Position numbers and translations under genes: made by a program
Assembly (NCBI GenBank): GCA_037445245.1
Contig: JBBIKU010000001.1
Location: forward strand, 1-64,000
DNA length: 64,000 nt
Origin: JBBIKU01 sp037445245
GTDB lineage: Bacteria; Chloroflexota; Anaerolineae; Anaerolineales; Anaerolineaceae
Reading direction: 5' to 3'
Notes under the pieces: model-generated
Told to the model about the DNA's origin: nothing
Database searches by the model: none
The model's input: only the letters and a program-made list of their open reading frames with translations
In this document: piece after piece, positions 9,550-17,441 of the stretch
Position numbering within the stretch: position 1 is the stretch's first letter
Layout of the letters: each line of letters starts with the position of its first letter

Positions 9550-9987
9550 ATGTCCAATGTTAGAAAAATTCTTGAATCCAAACCCGGCACAGTTTGGTCT
9601 GTAGCTCCCGATACGCCCCTGGTCGACGCCTTGCGATTAATGGCAGAGAAAAAGGTTGGCGCACTGCTGGTGCGAGAAAACGATCAGATCGTGGGCATCT
9701 TCACCGAACGGGACTTTGCCCGCCACATTATCCGGGTCGAGTCACCCTCGGAGCAAACGCCTGTGCGCCAGTTGATGATCGAGCGTGTTTATGTCATCAG
9801 CCCGGAAGAGCCGTTGGAGCAGTGCATTGCGCTGATGGTCGAAAAACAAATCCGGCATTTGCCAGTGTTGGAGAATGACAAGGTGATCGGGATGATCTCG
9901 ATCCGCGACGTGATCAAACAGGCAATCGAAGAGAAAGACAATGTCATTCACAATCTAGAAGATCACATCTGGCGAAATCCCACCTAA
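9550..9987 (+). CDS. CBS-pair protein, tandem paralogue
   Basis: A 145-residue Bateman module with the same architecture as the preceding gene: KVGALLVRENDQIVGIFTERDFARHII and KQIRHLPVLENDKVIGMISIRDVIKQAI, ending in a short charged helix (NVIHNLEDHIW). AGGAA lies upstream of ATG 9550. The 26-bp gap and parallel orientation suggest co-transcription with its neighbour and possible hetero-oligomers. As in the paralogues, the C-terminal helix after the second CBS is conserved (LENYILG, LEDHIWR, LEDYIMG), which may be a dimer contact. Ligand and partner are not determinable from sequence. Confidence 0.9.
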   Translation: MSNVRKILESKPGTVWSVAPDTPLVDALRLMAEKKVGALLVRENDQIVGIFTERDFARHIIRVESPSEQTPVRQLMIERVYVISPEEPLEQCIALMVEKQIRHLPVLENDKVIGMISIRDVIKQAIEEKDNVIHNLEDHIWRNPT

Positions 9988-10047
9988 TATTTCTGCGGTT
10001 GTTTGTGCGGGCTTTTGGGTTCTGGCGGCTTGTATTTTAGCGCTTTT

Positions 10048-10080
10048 TTACTTCTGATTATTTATACTAATCGGAAGTAA
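10048..10080. promoter_or_regulatory. 13-7-13 inverted repeat: candidate recombination site or operator
   Basis: The left arm TTACTTCTGATTA (10048-10060) and right arm TAATCGGAAGTAA (10068-10080) are inverted with one mismatch around a 7-nt spacer. This is the geometry of a tyrosine-recombinase core site (two recombinase-binding arms flanking a 6-8 nt crossover region), 16 bp upstream of a recombinase gene. It also covers the -35 zone of that gene's promoter, so it may serve for autoregulation. Confidence 0.6.
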
Positions 10081-10082
10081 TG

Positions 10083-10088
10083 TATAAT
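10083..10088 (+). promoter_or_regulatory. -10 element of the recombinase gene; leaderless start predicted
   Basis: TATAAT ends 7 nt before ATG 10096, so transcription would begin at or next to the start codon, and no Shine-Dalgarno is present. No good -35 is visible; that position falls in the inverted repeat. Confidence 0.6.
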
Positions 10089-10095
10089 ACGAGCT

Positions 10096-11151
10096 ATGCA
10101 TGACCCAGAAGAGCACCGCCTCCAGTCAACAGTGGAAAAATCTTGGCAGATGCTGCTGCCCGGAGAGCTGGCACAAGCCGGCGCCGCCGCCAACCGCGCC
10201 GCTGCCCGCCATCGCTTTGCCGATTACCACCAGCGCCGCGCCGAACACACTCTGCGTCGCCAGCAAGCAGACTTGGCGCTGTTCGCCGATTTTTTGAGCG
10301 AACTGGGCGTGGAGTGCGGCAACCTGCAGGAAGACCCTCCCGCCTGGCAAGGCATCACCTGGGGGCTGGTTGAAGCCTTTGTGCGCTGGCAACTGCAACA
10401 AGGTTACGCTGTATCTTCGGTCAACATCCGGCTTTCGACGCTGAAAACCTATGCCCGGCTGGCTATGCAAGCGGGCGCGCTCAGCCCACAGGAGTATGCC
10501 CTGATTCGGGCAGTGCGCAGCTATAGCCGTCGCGAACAGCAACGCCTCGACCAGCGCCGCCCGCGACAACGGCTGGGAAACAAGAAAGCACTGCCGGTCG
10601 CGCTCACGCCCGAGCAGGCTGCTGCCCTCAAGACACAGCCTGACACCCCTCAGGGACGTCGCGATCGTCTGATGCTGTGCCTCCTGCTGGATCATGGTCT
10701 ACGGGTAGGTGAATTAGCGGCACTGACGGTTGAGGAGATCGACTTGCAGGAGGGTTTGTTGCGTTTCTATCGTCCTAAGGTTGCCAAGGAACAGATCCAC
10801 CGCCTCAGCCATGACACGCTGGCGGCAGCGCGCTCTTATGCCACCGCTGGTGACATGCCAGGGAGTGGTTTTCTGTTGCGACGTAGCCTGCGTAGCCAGC
10901 GCCTGGGTGCAGCCGGCATGAGTGACCGCGCCATCACGCTGCGCGTCAATCGGCTGGGAGAACGGGTTGGGGTATCCGGGCTGAGCGCTCACGATTGCCG
11001 TCACTACTGGGCAACCTCCGCCGCCCGACACGGTACTGACCCGTTCAGTTTGCAAGAAGCCGGTGGCTGGTCATCTTTAGCGATGCCACGCCGCTATGTG
11101 GAACACAACCAGATTGCCAACCAGGGCATTCGACTGGAAGAAAACCGTTAA
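10096..11151 (+). CDS. Tyrosine recombinase / integrase (XerC/D-like)
   Basis: The 351-residue protein has an N-terminal SAM-like core-binding domain (about residues 45-140) and a C-terminal catalytic domain. The active-site set is complete: Arg in DHGLRVGELAAL, Lys in KVAKEQIHRL, His-x-x-Arg in AHDCRHYWAT, the Trp position in GGWSS, and the Tyr nucleophile in PRRYVEHN. It is longer than XerC/XerD (~300 residues) because of about 45 extra N-terminal residues. No relaxase, excisionase, phage or cassette array is nearby, so it may be a solitary recombinase acting on the inverted repeat at 10048-10080. It converges with the DUF917 gene 50 bp downstream. Confidence 0.9.
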   Translation: MHDPEEHRLQSTVEKSWQMLLPGELAQAGAAANRAAARHRFADYHQRRAEHTLRRQQADLALFADFLSELGVECGNLQEDPPAWQGITWGLVEAFVRWQLQQGYAVSSVNIRLSTLKTYARLAMQAGALSPQEYALIRAVRSYSRREQQRLDQRRPRQRLGNKKALPVALTPEQAAALKTQPDTPQGRRDRLMLCLLLDHGLRVGELAALTVEEIDLQEGLLRFYRPKVAKEQIHRLSHDTLAAARSYATAGDMPGSGFLLRRSLRSQRLGAAGMSDRAITLRVNRLGERVGVSGLSAHDCRHYWATSAARHGTDPFSLQEAGGWSSLAMPRRYVEHNQIANQGIRLEENR

Positions 11152-11200
11152 TTGTTCAACCAGAAGGCTGCCAAACCTTTTATACCCTGCTGTTTTGGGG

Positions 11201-12316
11201 TTATGCCCGTGGGTGACGTTCCTCAACGGGCTCGTAGGAAATATCGAATCCAAAGTGGCGAGGACCAAAGATCTCCAAGCCGCGTTGGCTACGCCATTCC
11301 GCCGGCGCCGGCAAGCCGAGCACCGAAACCAACATCTCCTCACTAAAATAGGGGTTGAGATTGGGTTCGTTGCTGTGTTCGTCGAAAACGCAGATCAGGT
11401 CAGGCACACTCACATCTACCTGTCCGTCACGCCAGGCAATGATGTGTTCATTTTTGAACCAAAGGTGATACTGCTGACCGGCGTATTCACCCTCGCCGTC
11501 GATATAAACGTCGCCGACGGTGAAGCCCTCCACGGTGTCGTAATCAAACCGGTTCACCTTACCGCGAAAAAGAAAGAATCCGTTGGCAGTGTTGGCGATG
11601 TGTCGTGATGCCGAAATTCCCTTTTCGCGCGCTTCACGAAACAACCGCCCGATCTTCCAGGCATAGGAGATAGCGCCAAGGATCACTGCTCCGCGTAATA
11701 CCTTCGCCTGAGCGGGATGGTCTGCCACACCGATGGAGTTTTTGCTCGCCACCGCCATGGCACGCACCAGCGTCTCAGCTCGTAGATCGTTCACCACCTT
11801 GGGCAGGATAATCACGTCACCGAATTGATTGGCGCACGCCAAGGGGTGGATGGGCAAGCCGTAGAGATAATAAGTAGAATGCTGCAACTCGGGTACTGAG
11901 CGCCCGGCGGGGTCGGCATCGATCATCGGTTTATCGAGCATGGCGGCAACGTAGAAAGCTTCGGCAGTATTGCCGCCGCCCAGTTCAGTGGAGAGAACAC
12001 CATAGAAGGACTTGCCCAAATACTCTTCCATCGCCTTGAACGCCAGATAAGGCAGTGGTTCTTCCAGCCGGGGTAGATCGGCGTACTGCGCTTCGAGTTC
12101 GGCTGTGATGGGTGAAATGCTACCGCACATGTAGGGTGTGGCGATCCAGGCGTCGTCCGATACGTCTTTGAAGTCCGCCAACCGGAAGCGCTTGCCGAGC
12201 GCCAGCGCTTTATTTATCAGTTCCAGCCCCTTTTTAAGCGAGCCACCGCCCCCGGTGCCAAGGATGGTGCATCCGTATAAAATGTCTTCTAGGTCATGTT
12301 GGCTTAGCTCGATCAT
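11201..12316 (-). CDS. DUF917 / S-methyl-thiohydantoin desulfurase-like protein (copy 1)
   Basis: About 371 residues matching DUF917 (PF06032), whose members include S-methyl-thiohydantoin desulfurase and proteins near hydantoinases. Seen: the Gly-rich N-terminal motif GCTILGTGGGGS, ATPYMCGSISP, STELGGGNTAEAF, PMIDADPAGRSVPELQHS and the C-terminal GPRHFGFDISYEPVE. I place the start at ATG 12316, with GGAG 9 nt upstream; GTG 12331 is possible. It is the last gene of the 11-gene minus-strand unit starting at 22663, and a second copy lies at 19108-20247. Substrate unknown; a hydantoin-like or cyclic amide intermediate is inferred from context. Confidence 0.85.
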   Translation of the reverse strand: MIELSQHDLEDILYGCTILGTGGGGSLKKGLELINKALALGKRFRLADFKDVSDDAWIATPYMCGSISPITAELEAQYADLPRLEEPLPYLAFKAMEEYLGKSFYGVLSTELGGGNTAEAFYVAAMLDKPMIDADPAGRSVPELQHSTYYLYGLPIHPLACANQFGDVIILPKVVNDLRAETLVRAMAVASKNSIGVADHPAQAKVLRGAVILGAISYAWKIGRLFREAREKGISASRHIANTANGFFLFRGKVNRFDYDTVEGFTVGDVYIDGEGEYAGQQYHLWFKNEHIIAWRDGQVDVSVPDLICVFDEHSNEPNLNPYFSEEMLVSVLGLPAPAEWRSQRGLEIFGPRHFGFDISYEPVEERHPRA

Positions 12317-12363
12317 GTTGGTTGTCTCCACGTCAAAATAGAAATGCGCATCGTTGTGCCTGC

Positions 12364-13413
12364 TCAGGCACGCAGTAGCTTATCAGCCAACGGTTTCAGA
12401 TCGGGGTGCACCACCACCCCTTTTTCCAGCAACTGGCTGCCGTCCAACCAGACGGAAGAGTTGAGACAGATGCCGTCACAGTGCGATTTGGCAGGAATAC
12501 CGTTGGGAGGGGCATCCACCCAGCTCAAGTAACCCAGCCCCCATTCGGTACAGCCCCATACCCGTTCGTCTTCGAGCACGTTACCTGAAAGGCGCGCTCC
12601 GGGATTAAAGCCATAACAGCCGTGGGCAACCCGAAACATGTTAGGGTCGTCGAAGGCTTCAAGCCAGGCACTCAGTTCATCCGCCTGTCTGTCGCCGTCG
12701 ATGCGCTGGACAACCCCGCCCTTGACCTCCAGCCGAACCGGTTCATTGAGAAAGCCACACGGTGGCGAGATCGTGCCGTCAAAGACCAGCGTCCCTTCAA
12801 TTGAATCGAACCTGGGAATGAAGCTGATCTGTCCGGATAAAAAGTGCATCCCCGGCGTAGCGCATAAACCGTCGTCGCAAGACACCACCCGCTCATTCGG
12901 CAACAACTCACAATGCAGGTCGTTTCCGGCAGGGGTGGTGATGTGCATATGCCGCGATTTTTGAGTCAGATCGGTGACGCGATGCATGAAATCGGAGAGC
13001 AGGTCGAACGGAACACGCCCGATCAAACGCACCATCATATCCACCGTCATGCCCACTAGGCACATGTAACGCAAACGGCTGCTACCCGCCATGGCGCGTT
13101 CGTAGGGGGTGGAATATAGCAACCATTGCTCGTTAAATTCAACCCAGGCGTCAGCATGGCTCAAGGCGGCAGCCAGTGCGTCCACTGGCAACATGGGATC
13201 TGCCGCCTTGCCCACCCCTAGCGGTGCCGCCAGCATGATTACCATCGGCTTGGCGTCCAAGGAATGCACCGCGGCAGCTGCCGCTTGTACCACCCGGCTA
13301 TCGGACTGGGTATCGGCGGTGATGACAACGGTTTCGCCACTTTTCAATTGCAACAGATCCCGCATCAGGATATGAGCGGCTTTGGGCAGTTCGTATTCAT
13401 AAAGAGTGGTCAT
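12364..13413 (-). CDS. M29-like metallo-aminopeptidase / NicX-like protein
   Basis: A 349-residue protein resembling peptidase family M29 and its non-peptidase relatives such as 2,5-dihydroxypyridine dioxygenase NicX. The N-terminal half contains LLQLKSGETVVITADTQSD and a Rossmann-like region (AAAAAVHSLDAKPMVIMLAAP). The C-terminal half carries the candidate metal site: the acidic residue in NVLEDERVWGCTEWGLGYLS and the His in KSHCDG, with GFNPGARLSG before it. A ribosome site (TAGGA) precedes ATG 13413. Within the operon it could hydrolyse an amide or peptide bond or open a ring; sequence alone does not decide. Confidence 0.7.
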   Translation of the reverse strand: MTTLYEYELPKAAHILMRDLLQLKSGETVVITADTQSDSRVVQAAAAAVHSLDAKPMVIMLAAPLGVGKAADPMLPVDALAAALSHADAWVEFNEQWLLYSTPYERAMAGSSRLRYMCLVGMTVDMMVRLIGRVPFDLLSDFMHRVTDLTQKSRHMHITTPAGNDLHCELLPNERVVSCDDGLCATPGMHFLSGQISFIPRFDSIEGTLVFDGTISPPCGFLNEPVRLEVKGGVVQRIDGDRQADELSAWLEAFDDPNMFRVAHGCYGFNPGARLSGNVLEDERVWGCTEWGLGYLSWVDAPPNGIPAKSHCDGICLNSSVWLDGSQLLEKGVVVHPDLKPLADKLLRA

Positions 13414-13423
13414 GAGATTGATC

Positions 13424-14428
13424 CTATTTGAGTTGAAATGATAGGTGACTTGAGCTTCCGATCAGCAAATGACAGGCGGCAAAGTGTTGCTCGCCCACTT
13501 TCAGCGTTTGCGGCTCCATCGCGCGGCAGATATCCATCACTTTTGGACAGCGGGTGTGGAAGCGGCAGCCGGCGGGTGGATTGATGGCGCTGGGAACGCT
13601 ACCTTCCAAGGTTTCCAGGTCAGCGGTCGTGTCGATCTCGATGTTGGGAATGGCGTTGAACAATACCTGAGTATAGGGATGCTGGGGGTGGTTAAAGACC
13701 GCTTCCGCTGGTCCCTGCTCGACGATTTTACCCAGGTACATCACTACGATCCGGTCGGACATGTAGTGCACCACGCTCAGATCGTGTGAAATCAAGATAT
13801 AAGTTAGATTGAATTTGCGTTTGAGCTGCAAAAGTAGATCGAGGATCTGTGCCTGCGAAAGGATGTCGATCGAAGAGGTGGGTTCATCGAGTACCACCAG
13901 ACGGGGTTCGAGCGCCAGAGCGCGGGCAATGGCGATCCGCTGGCGCTGACCACCGGAGAACTCGTGCGGATACTTGTAAACACTGTCGCGCGGCAACCCG
14001 ACCATCTCCAGCAAGTCACCCACCCGCTGCACCAGTTGCTCGTCTTTGAGCTTGGTGTGGACAATGAGCGGCTCGCCGACCACATCGCGCACCAACATGC
14101 GCGGGTTGAGCGACCAGAAGGGGTCCTGAAAAACGATCTGAATATTTTTGCGAATCTTACGCAGGTTTCTTTGCGAGGTGCGAGTGATGTCATCGCCGTT
14201 GAAAAAAATGCGACCCTCGGTGGGATCTTCCAAACGCAACAGCACGTTAACCAGGGTGGTCTTGCCGCAGCCCGACTCGCCCACCACTCCAACGGTTTCG
14301 CCGCGTCGGATCATCAGATCAACGCCATCAACGGCTTTGACCCAGTTTTTTTTGTGCAGAAGCGAATCACTGCGCACCGGAAAATATTTTTTTAGGTTTT
14401 CGAGTACTACCAGCGCATCCTGGCTCAC
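13424..14428 (-). CDS. Oligopeptide/dipeptide ABC transporter ATP-binding protein (OppF/DppF type)
   Basis: A 334-residue cytoplasmic ATPase that powers import with its partner OppD. Walker A is GESGCGKTT, the ABC signature FSGGQRQRIAIARAL, Walker B LVVLDEPTSSID, followed by the switch His in ISHDLSVVHYM. The C-terminal oligopeptide extension includes the Cys cluster AGCRFHTRCPKVMDICR seen in Dpp/Opp ATPases, which in characterised members can hold an Fe-S cluster. Its ATG overlaps the end of the preceding ATPase gene by 4 bp, so the pair is translationally coupled. Confidence 0.95.
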   Translation of the reverse strand: MSQDALVVLENLKKYFPVRSDSLLHKKNWVKAVDGVDLMIRRGETVGVVGESGCGKTTLVNVLLRLEDPTEGRIFFNGDDITRTSQRNLRKIRKNIQIVFQDPFWSLNPRMLVRDVVGEPLIVHTKLKDEQLVQRVGDLLEMVGLPRDSVYKYPHEFSGGQRQRIAIARALALEPRLVVLDEPTSSIDILSQAQILDLLLQLKRKFNLTYILISHDLSVVHYMSDRIVVMYLGKIVEQGPAEAVFNHPQHPYTQVLFNAIPNIEIDTTADLETLEGSVPSAINPPAGCRFHTRCPKVMDICRAMEPQTLKVGEQHFAACHLLIGSSSHLSFQLK

Positions 14429-15396
14429 AGCATCACCCCTTCCTTTGCCCGGATGCAGGCAACCTGCTGTCTCCCACCAAAATTGCGCAGCGGGGGGATG
14501 CCATCGCGGCAGTTATCAATCGCCAGTGGGCAGCGGGCGTAATAGGGACAACCAGCATCCACATCCGGACGAAAATCGGTTTTGGCAAAGCGCAGCGATT
14601 CTGACTTGCTCCGGGGGATCGCCGAAAGCAGGGTGACGGTATAAGGATGCGCTGGCTGTCGGATCACCTGAGCACTGGCGCCCATTTCGACCACTCTGCC
14701 GCGGTAGAGAATGCCGACAAAATCACAAATCACGTTCACCAACCCCATGTTGTTAGCGATGAACAGAACCGAGATGCTCAGTTCGTCCTGCAGTTCATCG
14801 ATCAGTTTCATGATCCCCGCCTGGATGGTCACGTCCAGATTGCGGGTAGGTTCGTCGGCGATCAAAAACTCAGCACCACAGGAGAGAGCGATAGCGATGA
14901 TCACTCGCTGCCGCTGACCGCCACTCAACTCGTGCGGATACTTGCGCAACATATCGGAGGCATCAGGCAGCTTGACCAGATCCAGCATTTCCAGCGCGCG
15001 TTTACGAGTCTGGCTGCCTTTGATGTTTTGGTGCCGCTCGATTACCCGCCCCAACTGTTCTCCGACGCTGAAAACCGGATTGAGCGTCGACATGGGGTCT
15101 TGGAAAATCATCGAGATACGTTTGCCACGAATATGATCCTGCAACTGCTTCTGACTCTTCTGCAGCAAATCTTCACCATCGAACCAGATGTGCCCATGAT
15201 GAATAATGGCGGAATGTGGCGGAAGCAATCCCAAAATAGTCAGTGCAAGGACAGTCTTTCCGGCGCCACTTTCACCCACCAGTCCAAACGTCTCACCGCG
15301 GTCAATGACTATGTGTTCAATATTGAGCACCGGCTTGACGCCCTCAAAGGTGTTGAAACTGACCGCCAGGTTCTTGATCTCAAAATATTTCTCCAC
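14425..15396 (-). CDS. Oligopeptide/dipeptide ABC transporter ATP-binding protein (OppD/DppD type)
   Basis: About 323 residues. Walker A is GESGAGKTV, the signature LSGGQRQRVIIAIAL, Walker B FLIADEPTRNLDV, with a C-terminal Cys-rich extension (AGCPYYARCPLAIDNCR). The open frame extends upstream into the permease gene, but homology begins at VEKYFEIKNLAVSF, so I start at GTG 15396. Two deviations stand out: Arg replaces the usual Thr after ADEPT, and the switch segment reads FIANNMGLVN with Asn where the His (SHD) is expected. Loss of the switch His could impair this ATPase site, leaving OppF as the active half. Position between permease and OppF fits the heterodimeric pump. Confidence 0.9.
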   Translation of the reverse strand: MEKYFEIKNLAVSFNTFEGVKPVLNIEHIVIDRGETFGLVGESGAGKTVLALTILGLLPPHSAIIHHGHIWFDGEDLLQKSQKQLQDHIRGKRISMIFQDPMSTLNPVFSVGEQLGRVIERHQNIKGSQTRKRALEMLDLVKLPDASDMLRKYPHELSGGQRQRVIIAIALSCGAEFLIADEPTRNLDVTIQAGIMKLIDELQDELSISVLFIANNMGLVNVICDFVGILYRGRVVEMGASAQVIRQPAHPYTVTLLSAIPRSKSESLRFAKTDFRPDVDAGCPYYARCPLAIDNCRDGIPPLRNFGGRQQVACIRAKEGVML

Positions 15397-15407
15397 GGGT
15401 GGTTTCC

Positions 15408-16301
15408 TTATACCTTGCGCGTGCGGGGATCGAGCACCTCGCGGATACCATCCCCCATCAGATTGAAGACCAACACAGTCAGAAAAATGGCAAGACCAGG
15501 GAAAGTGCTGTACCACCAGGCGTTCAAGAAATAGGTGCGGCTGGTTGAGATCAACAGACCCCACTCCGGAGTTGGCGGCTGGGCACCCAACCCCAAAAAG
15601 CTCAGGGCTGCAATGGTGAGGATCACACCACCCAGGTCCATCGAAGCCTGCACGATCACCGGCGCCATGCAGTTGGGCAAAATGTGCTGAAAGATGATGC
15701 GCGTGGAGGAAGTGCCGATCGCCCGGGCTGCTCGCACGAATTGCCGCTCGCGGATCGAAACCGCCTGCCCTCGGATCAGACGGGTATACCAGGGCCACCA
15801 CGAGATGGCAATCGCCAGCATGGCATTTTCAAGCGTAGGTCCTAGAAAGGCAGCGATCGCAATTGCCAGCAGCAATGGTGGAAAAGAGAGGAAGATATCG
15901 GTGATGCGCATAATGACCTCGTCCAGAAAGCCGCTCACTGCGCCAGCAACCGCACCCAGTGGCACGCCGATTAACAACGCCAGGGCAACTGCAATCAACG
16001 CAGTTTGCAACGAAATGCGGGTGCCATAAAGCACTCGGCTGAAGAGGTCACGCCCCAGTTCATCCGTGCCAAACCAGTAGCGGGCAGATGGCGGTTGAAG
16101 CCGATCGACCGGATTGGTCTCGCGCATGATTAAATGAGGATAAGGAGCGATAAAGGGTGCAAAAATAGCGATCAGAAATAACACAACAATAATGATCAAC
16201 GAAACGCGTTGCAGACGGTTCTTGTTGAGCAGGTGAAATGAGAACCGCAATTCCTTCAGGGCGGGGCGTGATTTGTTGAAGTATGATCGCAAAACGCTCA
16301 T
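15408..16301 (-). CDS. Dipeptide/oligopeptide ABC transporter permease (OppC/DppC type)
   Basis: A 297-residue inner-membrane permease. It has an N-terminal helix (VSLIIIVVLFLIAIFAPFIAPY), the family block FGTDELGRDLFSRVLYGTRISL, and the EAA-like cytoplasmic loop QFVRAARAIGTSSTRIIFQHILPN that docks on the ATPase; the last helices end with FNLMGDGIREVLDPR. AAGGAG lies 5 nt before ATG 16301. It is 8 bp downstream of the OppB-type gene. Confidence 0.95.
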   Translation of the reverse strand: MSVLRSYFNKSRPALKELRFSFHLLNKNRLQRVSLIIIVVLFLIAIFAPFIAPYPHLIMRETNPVDRLQPPSARYWFGTDELGRDLFSRVLYGTRISLQTALIAVALALLIGVPLGAVAGAVSGFLDEVIMRITDIFLSFPPLLLAIAIAAFLGPTLENAMLAIAISWWPWYTRLIRGQAVSIRERQFVRAARAIGTSSTRIIFQHILPNCMAPVIVQASMDLGGVILTIAALSFLGLGAQPPTPEWGLLISTSRTYFLNAWWYSTFPGLAIFLTVLVFNLMGDGIREVLDPRTRKV

Positions 16302-16309
16302 TCCACTCC

Positions 16310-17320
16310 TTAAACCCTGACGCGGGGATCCAGTGCCACAACGATGTCAGCAATCAAGTTGAGCACCACATACGAGAGCGCCGAAAAAATGGTCACGCCC
16401 ATGATGGCGGGATAATCCAACCCGATGACGGCAGTAGCAATATAGCTGCCGATGCCGGGCCAGGCAAAGATCGTCTCGGTCAAGAAGGTATTAACCAGGG
16501 TGTAGCCGATCGAAAGCGCCACCACAGTCGAAGTCGGACCGAGCGAATTTTTAAGAGCGTATGCCCACAACACGGTACGCTCGGCGAGACCGTAAGAACG
16601 GGCAGCGGTGATATAATCTTCGTTCAGAATCTCCAGGAGGGCAGAGCGGGTCATTCGGGCGACCAATCCGATCGGGTAGAGAGCAATCGTGATCCCCGGT
16701 AGAATCAAATGCCAGATGGCGTTGAGAAACAACACAAAATTGCCGGTGATCAGGGTGTCGAAGGTCAAAAAGCCGGTGATCTTGGGGATTTCCATTGTCA
16801 GTCTTAAGTGAGTTGAAAGCTGCCCTCCCATCGGCATAATTCCCAGAATGCGAAAAAAGACTAGCTGCAAAATCAACCCAATCCAAAAGGTAGGTAATGA
16901 GACCACTCCCACCGAAAAGAGGCGGCTGATGTGGTCAACCATCTCGTTTTTGCGCTTGGCAGAAATCACCCCCAGTGGGATGCCAATCAATACGGCTGCT
17001 AAGGTAGAAAGCAGCACCAGCTCTACCGTCGCCGGCAGGCTGGCTTTTAACTCTTGGCTGATCGGCTGTCGGGTGCGCAGCGAATGACCTAGATTGCCCT
17101 GCAGCAAATCGGTCAAGTATTTGTAGAACTGAGCAGGCAGCGGCTTGTCCAATCCCAGTTCGAGGCGGGCTTGGACGATCTGAGCCGGCGTGGCGCGCGG
17201 TCCAGCCCACTTAGCTGCCGGATCAGATGGGACCACCCGAGCGAGGAAAAAGGTAATTAATATCACCCCCAGTAGCACAACACCACCCAGAAATAATCTG
17301 CGGACGATAAACCTTATCAA
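16310..17320 (-). CDS. Dipeptide/oligopeptide ABC transporter permease (OppB/DppB type)
   Basis: A 336-residue permease with N-terminus IRFIVRRLFLGGVVLLGVILITFFL, the periplasmic segment VVPSDPAAKWAG, LGLDKPLPAQFYKYL, the helix-rich core, and the EAA-like loop NEDYITAARSYGLAERTVLW. It ends in the family's typical LIADIVVALDPRVRV. The start codon is TTG at 17320, chosen because GAGGTG sits 6 nt upstream and the family N-terminus begins there. It follows the solute-binding protein gene after a 121-bp gap holding a strong stem-loop. Confidence 0.95.
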   Translation of the reverse strand: MIRFIVRRLFLGGVVLLGVILITFFLARVVPSDPAAKWAGPRATPAQIVQARLELGLDKPLPAQFYKYLTDLLQGNLGHSLRTRQPISQELKASLPATVELVLLSTLAAVLIGIPLGVISAKRKNEMVDHISRLFSVGVVSLPTFWIGLILQLVFFRILGIMPMGGQLSTHLRLTMEIPKITGFLTFDTLITGNFVLFLNAIWHLILPGITIALYPIGLVARMTRSALLEILNEDYITAARSYGLAERTVLWAYALKNSLGPTSTVVALSIGYTLVNTFLTETIFAWPGIGSYIATAVIGLDYPAIMGVTIFSALSYVVLNLIADIVVALDPRVRV

Positions 17321-17374
17321 AATGACACCTCAATCCCGTTCACGTCGGATGAGTCGTAAACGGGTGAAGCGAAG

Positions 17375-17415
17375 GTGCGCGCCAGCCAAACGGTTATATC
17401 TTCGCTGGCGCGCAC
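17375..17415 (-). promoter_or_regulatory. Strong stem-loop between binding-protein and permease genes
   Basis: GTGCGCGCCAGC (17375-17386) and its exact reverse complement (17404-17415) form a 12-bp GC-rich stem with a 17-nt loop. It lies just downstream of the binding-protein stop on the transcribed strand. No T-run follows, so it is more likely an mRNA-stabilising or partial-termination element that sets binding protein above permease than a full terminator. Confidence 0.6.
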
Positions 17416-17441
17416 TTGCAAGATTAGCGGATTACGCCTTA

